From NCBI GenBank assembly GCA_030765065.1, contig CM060990.1, positions 420,555,198 through 420,619,197 on the forward strand: DNA of 64,000 nucleotides, in the 5' to 3' direction. Below are positions 55,188-64,000 of this stretch, piece by piece. The notes beneath the pieces were generated by a model. That model did not search any database, was not told the DNA's origin, and saw nothing but the letters and a program-made list of their open reading frames with translations. Position 1 is the first letter of the stretch. Every line of letters starts with the position of its first letter. Source of the DNA: Deroplatys truncata. Its lineage: Eukaryota > Arthropoda > Insecta > Mantodea > Mantidae. The translations under genes and the position numbers were made by a program.

Positions 55188-56162
55188 TCACCCTGGTCGC
55201 ATGGTCGGGATCCTATCACGTAGGTACTCGTTTCCCATGCGAATGGTGGTGCGGTGTTTTGAGTCGGTTTCCCTGATGGTCTTGGCGTGTTGTAATGCTA
55301 TGGCGTCTGTGATGGAGTTGAAGTGTGTGGTGAACTGGTCTTCTAGTGCGGTGAGTCTGGTAGATACGGCCAGCAACTCGGCGTGAAGATCCTGAATTGC
55401 TTCAAGGATGCTGTTGTTGCTGGCTGTGTTCTGCTCGACTAGCGCGTTGGTGTTCGCCAACTGGTGTTCTAGTTGAGAGGCGTCGAACTGCGGTGGTGTA
55501 ATGAAGTCCTGCGGTGGTGGAATGGTGCTGGTCGGCGATGCTCTACGTGGGTAGAGTGGGCAGACGGCCTGGCCGATGAAGTGCCCCTTGCCCCTACAGG
55601 AGGCGCAGAAGCGGCGGAGATGAGTTAAGCCATGTGCCCTGCAGTCAGCGGTGAGAGTCCCGTTGCCACAGTAGTGGCAGTGGGGAGCGGCGTCACATGA
55701 CGCGTAGGTATGCCCGTAAAGGCAGCAGCGGCGGCGGCATGGAGTTGGGCGCACACTGCGGCTGGCCTCGAGCGACAGGGTTTGCCCTAACAAGAGCAGT
55801 CCTGCGCCCAGGGCCGCCGAGTATTCGTCCTCGTCCAAAAAGGTGAGTCGCGTTGGACGCAGTTGGCCAAAAGCGCTGAGCGGCGGTGAGCAAGAGCGTG
55901 TCAGGGAATGACGATGCACTCCTCGGACAAGAGCGGAGTAGGGTGCAGGCACGCTGTTCAGCGGCGAGTGACTGAATGTGCTAGCTGGAGAGATGGCGCT
56001 GGGCGCTTCGGCTGGCGGCGGCGGTGAAGAGGCTGGAAGCTCTTCTTCGTCGGCGGCGGTGCTGATGGTGGCTTCCTCACGAGGAGGAAGCTTGGAGGCT
56101 GCGGCTGTCTTCTTCCGACTCATGCTGACTCGATGAGAGCTCGAAGCGAAGTGCTGATGCAC
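55188..56162 (-). CDS. Penelope-associated zinc-knuckle/coiled-coil protein
   Basis: An intact 324-codon frame on the same strand, starting 16 bp after the RT-endonuclease stop. The N terminus is Ala/Pro/Ser-rich, likely disordered (AADEEELPASSPPPPAEAPS). The middle has Cys-rich knuckles: CCLYGHTYASCDAAPHC, HCHYCGNGTLTADC and CASCRGKGHFIGQAVC. After it comes a predicted helix/coiled coil (SQLEHQLANTNALVEQNTASN.. to ALEDQF). This is a Gag-like, RNA-binding and multimerising layout. Penelope ORF1 is normally upstream of RT; here it is downstream, as expected if the element is a tandem-unit or pseudo-LTR arrangement. The start could be 56162 or the Met at 56123 (MSRKKTAAAS). Confidence 0.65.
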   Translation of the reverse strand: MHQHFASSSHRVSMSRKKTAAASKLPPREEATISTAADEEELPASSPPPPAEAPSAISPASTFSHSPLNSVPAPYSALVRGVHRHSLTRSCSPPLSAFGQLRPTRLTFLDEDEYSAALGAGLLLLGQTLSLEASRSVRPTPCRRRCCLYGHTYASCDAAPHCHYCGNGTLTADCRAHGLTHLRRFCASCRGKGHFIGQAVCPLYPRRASPTSTIPPPQDFITPPQFDASQLEHQLANTNALVEQNTASNNSILEAIQDLHAELLAVSTRLTALEDQFTTHFNSITDAIALQHAKTIRETDSKHRTTIRMGNEYLRDRIPTMRPG

Positions 56163-56177
56163 TCTGGAATGCGGTAT

Positions 56178-57477
56178 TTATACCAGCGGCTGGCGGGGAG
56201 GTCTGCGGTGATTGGTTCGAATGGCGGTGGGTTGGGCTTGGGTAGATTGAGTGCTGCGTTCTGCTGGCGTCTGATTGGTTTGGGTGAAATGCTCGATTTT
56301 GGCGTTTGTTAGTGCTGTTTGCCATATTCTGTTTAGTTTTAGACCTTTCTCCTTACGGTTGATGTTTTTATGCTTGTGTATTTCAATGGCTTCGCGATAT
56401 AAACGTGAATGATAATGAGAGGTTGATGCTAGAGTATCTGTGTTTTCATACTGAATGATATGTTCTGCTTCGAGTATGGCATGTTCTGCAATTGCCGATT
56501 TTTCTGTTTGACCCAGACGACAATATCTTCTATGTTCGTTAATGCGAGTATTAGTGATTCGTTGTGTGGTTTCAATATATTCTTTACGGCATGAACACGG
56601 TATTCCGTGTACTCCCGCTGTGTACAGTGGATCTCTAGAATCTTTGGCTGAATGGAGTGTATTGCAGATCTGTTTAGTGGGCTTGGAAACGGTGTCAATG
56701 CTGTGGCGTCTGAGTAATTTGCTCATGTGGTCAGTGACTGATTTAATGTACGGGAGAAAAGTCTTGAACTTTCTACCGCTTGCAGCTGTTTGTGTATTGA
56801 CGGAACTTCTCTTAGGGCGAAATGCTCTTCTGATTTCACGCTTTGAGTAGCCATTCTCTTGAAGTGCTTTGCCGAAGTTCTGAAATTCTTGGTGTAGGTG
56901 TTGCGATTCACAAATGCGTGTAGCTCTGTCTACTAAGGTTTTAATCATGGAGCGCTTTTGTCTCGGATGGTGGTTGAAATTCTTGTGAAGGTAGCGGTTT
57001 AGTGTGAGTCGGTTTCCGGTATACTTTGTGGCCTAGTGTGCTATCCTCCTTCCTATTCACCATGACGTCCAAAAATGGCAATTTACCACCATATTCTGTT
57101 TTCATGGTGAACTGAATGTGATGCTGATTGTTGCTGTTCAGGTGGTTGAGAAATTCTTCCAGGGCTGGTACTCGGTGGCTCCAAATGACGATCGTGTCGT
57201 CCACATAGTACCACCAGCACGAAGGTTTCAGTGGTGCTAAATCCAGTGCATTAGTCTCGAAGAATTCCATATAGAAATTAGCAATAACAGGGCTGAGTGG
57301 ACTTCCCATTGTAACACCGTCTATCTGTTCATAGAATTCGCGATTCCACTGGAAATAGGTAGGGTCAGAACATGGTGAACGAGGTCCGCAATGTCATTTG
57401 GACAAATCTGTTTAAGCTGTGTTATAGCTTCACTGATTGGAATCATACTAAACAATGATGTGACATCGAAATTGATG
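56178..57477 (-). pseudogene. Penelope reverse transcriptase / GIY-YIG endonuclease
   Basis: RT palm blocks: FDVTSLFSMIPI (about 57470, motif A), then after a frameshift near 57365 FYEQIDGVTMGSPLSP (57309), the catalytic YVDD (WWYYVDDTIVIW) and GKLPFLDVMV. The frame ends at 56941 and resumes at 56948 in another frame: RRAFRP, then the GIY-YIG-type domain GVHGIPCSCRKEYIETTQR, TNTRINEHRR and KSAIAEHAI. The N-terminal part of RT before motif A is absent. Two frame changes show inactivity. Confidence 0.85.
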
Positions 57478-57700
57478 ATAGTTCAGCGTTGGTTTGACGG
57501 GAAAGAGGATATCTCACCGATACCTTACCCTCCCAAGTCACCCGATCTAAATCTTATTGAGAATGTTTGGGCAAAATAAAGGAAATTATACGGAATTTGC
57601 ATCTCCAGCCACCCAGGATCTCTGCGGAGCTATGAGGCAGGGTCGAAGACGCATGGGATTTCCTCGCCGAAAGACCACATTATTTTCAGCGGCTGATAGA
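57478..57700 (+). pseudogene. Tc1-like transposase, 3' part
   Basis: VQRWFDGKEDISPIPYPPKSPDL followed by NLIENVWAK is the C-terminal catalytic block of Tc1-like transposases; the Glu of NLIENVWA completes the triad begun at 54230. It is collinear with the 5' part, in the same orientation, with the Penelope element between them. Confidence 0.8.
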
Positions 57701-58229
57701 CTCCATGCCAAGAAGAAGTAACAAGGTTTTCGAATATGAGGATATTGCACTGGATATTAAATTTTTTGTTTGTTTCTATTTTGTGCTTTGTTTCTTTATT
57801 TTGATTTTTAAGAGAGACAGAAAAGTTTCCAGTGTAAATAACTGTTTTAAGATCACAGAGGCAACAATACACATCTTAAAACTAAGAGTATTTAAGCTTC
57901 CACTTACATTTAAAAATTCACTCTACTGAGTTATTGGTCATGCAAACAACGAAACAATTAAGAACAAAAAGTAAAGGAATTGTGCAAGATTAGGACGCAC
58001 GCCATTTGAAATCTATGACCTATGACGTGATGTCTTAAACCGCTCAGACACTCTGAGATGGCAATCTCGACTCTGGTGTTTTTGATGCTGGTGCATACTA
58101 GAATACACTTCCTGACTACATTCCGTTTAATCAATGCAAACCCAGCACTTATTCACACTTTAGGTTTTAATGGACAAGAGGTAAACTTATATGCTGGAAA
58201 AAATTGTCATTGAAGGTTGATTCAGGGGT
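57701..58229. other. AT-rich DNA between Tc1 and LINE 2
   Basis: No gene; remnants of the Tc1 3' end may extend into the first part. Confidence 0.45.
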
Positions 58230-58419
58230 GAGTGAGTGGGGTTTAAGGACCCGTCGGCAACTAGGTCATTAGGGCCCGAGGTCAAAACTTAAAACCGTTA
58301 AAGCCTAAAAGGCATATTGGAATCTAAAGCACTATACAAACCTAAGATTAAAGTCTAAAACCATAAAAAAAACATCTGTTAAAAGCTAAAAGGAAGCGAA
58401 AAGCTATACAGGCACAGGT

Positions 58420-61400
58420 CTAAAAGCTTAAAATCAGAATATAAAAGAGATAAAAGCAACTTACACCTGCGCATAAAATCCAATAGTTAAAACAAACCGA
58501 AGGGCCTGATCGACAGCCACAGGGTCGTCGCCTAAAACAACACGCAGTGTATGACCTAGACCAAAGGAGAGGCGCACGGGGGAATCGCGGACATTTGAGT
58601 AAAATATGTGAGACGGACTGGCGAACGTCGCATGTCGGACAAATTGGTGCCGGATCTCCGCGCAAAACATGTCCATGAGTGGCGCGTGTATGACCCAGGC
58701 GTAGACGAGTCAGAACAACTTCGGATCGCTGTGATTCCCTGCAAGAAGTGGGCCAGAGGTGCACGTTGTCCCTAATAGTCCGCAGTTGTGTGCCACTCAA
58801 CGCCACCCATGACTCCTGTCAGGCCAGAAACATATCACGCCGGAAGGCACAGTCGCTGTAGAAAACTCCGACAAATTGCAGGCGGACTTTGCAGCCGCAT
58901 CCGCTTCCTCGTTGCCGGCAATGCCTACATGGCCGGGGGTCCATGTAAAAACTAAATGATATCCTCGGTAAAGCAGCTGGGAGACGATGTTCTGAATTTT
59001 TACGACTAAGGTGGAGGAGCCGAGAAACTGTTGTAAGGCTTGAAGGGCGCTTAAAGAGTCGGAGCAGATAAGATAAAATCCTGGAGATAAAGTGGAGATA
59101 AAAAGCAAGAAATAAAAGATGGCAGAGAGCTCGGCGGTAAAAACGGAACTGACGTCCAAGAGGCGATACGAGTCAGCCGTGGCGTTAACGACTAAAGCGC
59201 AACCTGTAGCACCATCCACCTGGGAACCACCAGTAAAATCCGAAGTGTAGTTTCGGTAACTCCCCAAAAGATCGGCAAAAAGTCGACAGAACACCAACGG
59301 TGGGGTGGAGCGGCGAGCGTTGTCCGATAGGGATAGGTCAAACCGGGCGCGCAGGAGTTGCCACGGTGGACAACGTCCAAAGGAGAACCGCTCTACAGCA
59401 GGCAGTCGGAGGTCACGTGAAACAAGAAGGTCGCGAAACCGGATACCGCTGGGGCGGGAAGAACTACTATTCCGCACATAACGGACAGCGAGAGCCGGGT
59501 GTAAAACAGAGTTAAAACAAGGGTGACCTGGATGAGCCGCCAACCTTGCAACATAAGAACATAGTAAAAACGAGCGCCGAATAGACAACGGGGGCTCGCC
59601 AGAGTCAGCGTATAAACAGTCGACACGACTAGAGCTGAAAGCCCCAGTTGCAACACGGATACCAACATGATGGACAGTGTCCAAGAGGCGGAGTTTAGAA
59701 GCGGACGCGGCGCCGTAGATAAAACAGCCATAATCCAGTTTTGACCGAACCAAGGAGCGGTATAGTCGCAACATCACGGTTCGATCACCGCCCCAAGAAG
59801 CGCCAGATAAAAGCCTGAGTACCCGAAGAGAGCGATCGCACGAAGCACGAAGCCGGCGAATATGGCACTCCCAAGTAAGTTTGCTGTCGAGGTAAAGACC
59901 CAGGAACTTGAGGTGCGGAACAAACGGCAAGGGTGTGCCGAGCAAGTGAAGGTCAGAAGGAGGATGTATACCACGAAGGCGATAAAAGTGAAGGCACTGC
60001 GTTTTCGAAGCGGAGAAACGAAAGCCGTTGCGTAGCGCCCAGGTTGCAAGAGATGCTATGGCCAGCTGTAGTTGACGCTCGATGTGATCCACACTATAAG
60101 AACGATAATATATAGCAAAGTCGTCAACATACAGAGACATCGGAAGATCGCTACGAACAACGCTAGAGATGCCGTTAATGGCTACCGCACAGAGAGTGAC
60201 GCTAAGAATCGACCCCTGGGGTACACCATTCTCCTGGATATGCTCCTCAGATAGCGTGTTTCCAATGCGGACACGAAAACATCGAAGCTGTAAAACGTTT
60301 GAAAGAAAGGCAGCTAAATGGCCGCGCAAACCATAACCATGGAGCGTACGAAGAATACCGTAGCGCCAAGCAATGTTATACGCCTTCTACAGGTCAAAGA
60401 AGACACCCACGACATGCTGATTCAGGAAGAAAAGCGTCTTGCACATAAACCCCCAGCCGAGCCAGGTTGTCCACACTAGAGCGATGACGACGAAATCCAC
60501 ACTGAACATTGCAGAGGAGATTATTGCTCTCTAGCCACCACATCAACCGAACGTTAATCATTCTTTCAAAGGTCTTACACACAACACTCGTCAGACAAAT
60601 AGGCCGGTAGCTAGACGGAAGTGACAGGTCGTTACCGGGTCGCGGGATAGGAATGACAATACCCGTCTGCCACGAGCAGGGAAACTCCTGTCGACGCCAC
60701 ATGCGGTTGAATATCCCAAGTAAGAATAAAATCGCCTCAGGCGGAAGATGAAGTAGCATTTGTCGGTGCATGTCATCAGGACCAGGGGAAGAATCCCTGG
60801 CGAGAGACAGAGAATGCACCAGCTCGGCAACGGTAAAAGGTGCGTTGTAGGACTCGCTACAGTCGCAGTTAAAATCAAGGACCAACCGCTCCGCAGATAC
60901 TTTAATGGGTAAAAACGAGCTATCATAACTAGCCGTCTGGCTAAAGGTAGCAAATGAGCTGGCAAGAGCTTCGGCTATATCGGGTTCGCTGGTAAGAGTG
61001 GAGCCGTTTACGGCAAGACCGGGAATGATCACCCTGCGACACCTGCCATACATACGCCGAACTGCAGACCACACCTGTTGTGCGGAACTGCGATGGGAAA
61101 GAGAAGAGACATTGGTCTCCCAAGACTTGCGTTTGGCATTCCGAAGCACAAAACGTGCCCGAGCCCGAGAACGTTTTAAAAGCAACGAAATTCCCCTCAT
61201 TAGGATGTAAATGAAAGACACCAGGGCACGTCTGTGTGCCCGAAGGGCCAAACGGCATTTCGGGGTCCACCAAGGGACAGGAACGCGACGTGGGGCGCAA
61301 GAACCACGAGGAATGCTGGAATCCGCTGCGAGTAAAAGAGAACAAGTAAAATACTCCACCATGTCATCTATAGTGGCAAAACTAGTAGCGGGGAGTTGAA

Positions 61401-62120
61401 TCAGGGAACAAAACCTCTCCCAATCAGCCTTAGAAATAATCCAGGGAGGATGTCGTGAAGGTAGAGGATAGTGACCGGATAAACGTATGGCAATGGGGTA
61501 ATGATCACTGCCATAAATGTCTGAAAGCACCGACCAATCAATGAGGGGAATTAATGCCGGGCTTCAGAAAGAAAGATCTAAGACTAAGTGGGTGCCATAG
61601 GCAGAGGAGAAGAAGGTAGGGACACCAGTATTTAAAAGAAGTAAGCCGGACATGTCACAAACGTCTGCAACAATGTAGCCACGAGCGTCATCAATGTCGG
61701 AACCCCAGAGAGAATGTTTGGCGTTGAAATCACCAACGAAAAGTAGCGGTGGGGGTAGCTGTGCCAAAAAGGCCCGAAGTTCGTCCGCGTGAACTACACT
61801 GAACGGTGGTAGATACACGTTGCAGACAGAGAAACAGACGCCCCCCAATCGGACCCGCACAGCCACAGCCGACAATGGTGTGCGAAGCGTTATGTTGGTA
61901 GCACAAATAGTATGCGACACCAAAATAGCAACCCCACCGCTGGCACGCTGTCCAACAGAGTCATGTCTAAAGCAGGAGAAGCTCCGAAGATGCAAAGCGT
62001 GAGTAGGCTGCAGATGGGTTTCCTGTAAACAGACGATTGAGGGTGAACGTTAGGAAATTAAACACTAAGTCCGGAAGGCGTGCCCGAAACCCATTAACGT
62101 TCCAGTGGAGTATTTCCATT
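58420..62120 (-). pseudogene. LINE 2 ORF2: endonuclease, RT, RNase H
   Basis: The endonuclease starts with MEILHWNVNGFRARLPDL (62120), continues after a frameshift near 62050 (SGGVAILVSHT, LLFVGDFNAKHSLWG) and, after a stop near 61564, GSDHYPIAI at 61510. The RT domain spans 61530-60394 (SSPGPDDMHRQML, CGFRRHRSSVDN) and, after a break near 60390-60330, 60329-58797 (GVPQGSILS, YVDDFAIYY). RNase H follows with TAELSAI, SDSLSAL and WTPGHVGIAGNEEADAAAKSA, but its first Asp motif reads FTGGS where TDGS is expected. The C-terminal finger (CPTCDVRQSVSHILLKC) is in a separate frame, 58806-58420. Multiple frameshifts show it is inactive. Confidence 0.85.
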
Positions 62121-62155
62121 CAAAAAAGGCTAAGATGACCACTTGAGTTTCTTCC

Positions 62156-63326
62156 TCACCATAACAGATTTCGAACCAACGACAGTAAAGGCCGCATCCT
62201 CTGGCGAACCCTCCGATGCCCGGGAAGAGAAGAGCCTCTGCGGCTCGTGGAACGGGACCTGGACTTCACAGAGGAAGTGCGACTACTCGGCCTATGTGGA
62301 GGCCGAGAACGAACACCCTCAGTAGACGTCGCTGTAGGGCGGGCATTGGTAGACGGCTTGCAGGCTGGCGGCGACACGGCTGAAGATGAAGACTGTACAG
62401 CACTGTCAACTCGAGACGATGGAGAAGTATTCGCAGGAGGCTCGGTTTGTGTCGAAGCATGGACAACGGACGTGAGTGGCGAGCAAACAGTGGCAACAGG
62501 AGTGCGGCGGACGGTGGATGAATAACCAGTGGTGTTTGCAGGTTGAAGTTGCGCAAAGCGCCACCGTGCTTCAGGAAAGGTGAGGCGTTCCTTAACGCGC
62601 AACTCCTGTATACACTTTTCGTCCAAAAAGCGAGAACACTGTCGTGAGCTAGACGGATGACATCCTCCACAGTTAACACAACGAGGGTCACGAACACAGG
62701 CCGCGCCGTCATGGGCAGGTAGGCCACATCGCTCACAGAGAGCAGGATGGGCACACGAGCGGGTAGTATGACCGGAGCTTTGGCACCGAAAACAGCGCAT
62801 GGGGTTCGGAATATAAGGGCGCACGGAGGCACGTTCGTAGCCACAAAAAATGAACTCCGGCAATAAAGTGCCTTTGGAAGTTAGAAACACAGTACGCAGT
62901 GAGTATTCCTGACCGTCCTGTTTGCGACAAAGCCGGTATGCCTGACAGACACGTTGATCGGAGAGACAAGAAACTATGTCATCGTTGGAGAGATCATCGA
63001 GACTGGAGGTGGTGACAACCCCCCGAACAGAGTTTAAGGACTTGTGTGGGACTACCCGGACAGGATAGGAGCCCAGCAAACTCGTTTTTAACAGTTTCTG
63101 GGACTGCTCGGCGTTTGCGGTCTCGATCAATAACGTACCGTCTCGTAGTCGCGTCGCGTTTTTTTACCTGGCCACAGATCCGATCCACCTCACGCTTTAT
63201 GTAAAAAGGGCTAAGGTCCTTGAACGTTTTTCCAGCACTTGCTAAATTCATAACTAAAAATATGTCAGTGAAAAGGGTTTTGCGCGGATACATGATGAAT
63301 GGACCCCCATCTGGAACCGTCGGCAT
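62156..63326 (-). pseudogene. LINE 2 ORF1: Gag-like protein with zinc knuckles
   Basis: The N-terminal part (63326-62994) and the longer part (63130-62156) are in different frames, so a frameshift lies near 63130. Knuckles: CFRCQSSGHTTRSC, CERCGLPAHDGAAC and CVNCGGCHPSSSRQC, followed by IQELRVKERLTFPEARWRF as in the first LINE. The C terminus is Ser/Arg-rich (SRSRSTSRRGSS), unlike the first LINE's. Confidence 0.8.
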
Positions 63327-64000
63327 CAGCCTGCCATCCGGGGGTTAAAAAAAAGACGCCATATCTCCACGGTCTGCGCCGTCGTGGGAACCCTCCGAAG
63401 ACCGATCTCAAGGCGTACTTCAGAAGGGCTACCCCCCAAACTCCACTGCTAGTCCATATGTGTAAGCCGTTCAGCACACACACCCCGGCTTTAAGCCCCT
63501 ACCATGGGTATAACCGCCCATGGCTCCCCACTCTAGGCCGCGCTGCGAGCAAGAAACAGACACGGATTCAGGGGACTTGTGGTTGATTACACCGAGGCTC
63601 CGTCAGCGGTAACACGTCCGGCCCGGGATAACAAGCCGAGCCCCCAGAGAGCTACGTGGGTGTACATGACGGCGTGGACGGGCTCCGCACCTAAGGTTAC
63701 ACACAGGGGCAGTGCGAGGGGTCCGCCCGACCTTCGCGCCTGAGACCTCCGTAGAGCACACATGTCGGAAGCCGCGCGGGAATCGTGGGAAAGAACCACG
63801 GAGACAGAAAAGATCCCTGCTGGTGAGACCGGAGTTAATAAGACTAAAACGTAAAACTAGAAATCAGAATAAGCCTAGAAGAGGAAGAGGATCGTGAACA
63901 ACTGAATAAAAAATTCACGTGGCACAGTAGATGAGAACGGAGGGGGTGAAATGTTGGCGAGTGGTTCGGGACCCCGGGCGCGCCTAACCCGTACTCACAC
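63327..64000 (-). promoter_or_regulatory. LINE 2 5' UTR
   Basis: About 670 bp of GC-rich DNA upstream of ORF1. It shares its outermost bases with the first LINE's 5' end but is otherwise poorly conserved with it. A role as internal promoter is inferred from family behaviour. Confidence 0.5.

Larger units (their letters stand above)
54640..57477 (-). mobile_element. Penelope-like element, 5'-truncated, nested in Tc1
   Basis: Minus-strand element. It starts at the Tc1 junction (about 57477) within the RT palm (INFDVTSLFSMIP), continues to the GIY-YIG endonuclease (to 56178), a downstream zinc-knuckle frame (56162-55188) and a hammerhead-like hairpin (54730-54693), and ends near 54640. Truncation at the 5' side fits target-primed reverse transcription. 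The exact edges were not fixed, and about 20 residues of transposase between the two Tc1 parts are missing. Confidence 0.85.
58230..64000 (-). mobile_element. Second I-clade LINE, continues past or ends at the window edge
   Basis: Same architecture as the element at 4689-10686. The 3' end lies near 58230 (GGGTGAGTGAGTGGGG on the plus strand), ORF2 at 62120-58420, ORF1 at 63326-62156 and a GC-rich 5' region to 64000. The last bases, on the element strand, GTGTGAGTACGGGTT, match the 5' start of the first LINE, so the 5' end is at or just beyond the edge. The protein sequences of the two elements are clearly related but far from identical, so they are different subfamilies. No target duplication can be checked. 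Confidence 0.85.

Noticed and set aside
1-64000. CRISPR array, bacterial operons or origins
   Set aside because: The direct repeats seen lack spacer-like unique segments of constant length, and the genes are eukaryotic mobile elements with introns.

Overview
The window is eukaryotic nuclear DNA, most likely from an arthropod and probably a large-genomed insect. The reasons are its AT-rich, repeat-dense character, tRNA-derived SINEs, I-clade LINEs with RNase H, insect-type Ty3/Gypsy, Tc1/IS630 and Penelope relics, and a Polinton/adintovirus-type element. I found no convincing host protein-coding gene, rRNA, functional tRNA or CRISPR. Exact taxonomy cannot be read from the sequence.

Layout. 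1-11000: an inverted repeat (arms at 1086-1470 and 4360-4688), whose right arm was split by a ~6.0 kb I-clade LINE (4689-10686, minus strand) with a perfect 12-bp target duplication. 11000-18500: SINEs, microsatellites and featureless AT-rich DNA. 18523-36812: an 18.29-kb Polinton/Maverick (adintovirus-like) element with ~0.69-kb terminal inverted repeats starting AG and ending CT, flanked by the 6-bp duplication AACAAT. 37550-49700: a transposase relic, a decayed Ty3/Gypsy element without visible LTRs, a second internally deleted Gypsy relic, and an IS630/mariner-like transposase relic into which a SINE inserted (10-bp duplication). 51660-51975: a LINE 3' tail. 54230-57700: a Tc1-like transposase gene split by a 5'-truncated Penelope-like element. 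58230-64000: a second I-clade LINE on the minus strand, running to the window edge.

The centrepiece is the Polinton. Reading left to right it holds a TATA-driven, four-exon protein-primed DNA polymerase gene (+). Four minus-strand genes follow: chromodomain integrase, a DUF8207-like protein, a fibre-like protein and a packaging ATPase. Then come five plus-strand virion genes: phospholipase-A2-like protein, adenain-like protease, penton-like protein, a small arginine-rich pX-like protein and the double-jelly-roll major capsid protein. A small spliced minus-strand gene ends the set. This is a complete replication, integration and virion-assembly set. The polymerase, DUF8207-like protein, ATPase, protease, penton, integrase and probably the fibre carry stops or frameshifts. 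The major capsid, PLA2-like and pX-like frames are still open. It is therefore an inactive fossil copy of a virus-like mobile element.

Unusual parts of this element are the polymerase leader: all introns in phase 1, a duplicated Pro-rich exon motif, and a 1.3-kb minisatellite filling intron 1. Others are a ~155-196-bp tandem array beside the right TIR and sub-repeats inside the TIRs. Elsewhere, nested insertions give a relative order of events: transposase before SINE, Tc1 before Penelope, inverted repeat before LINE.
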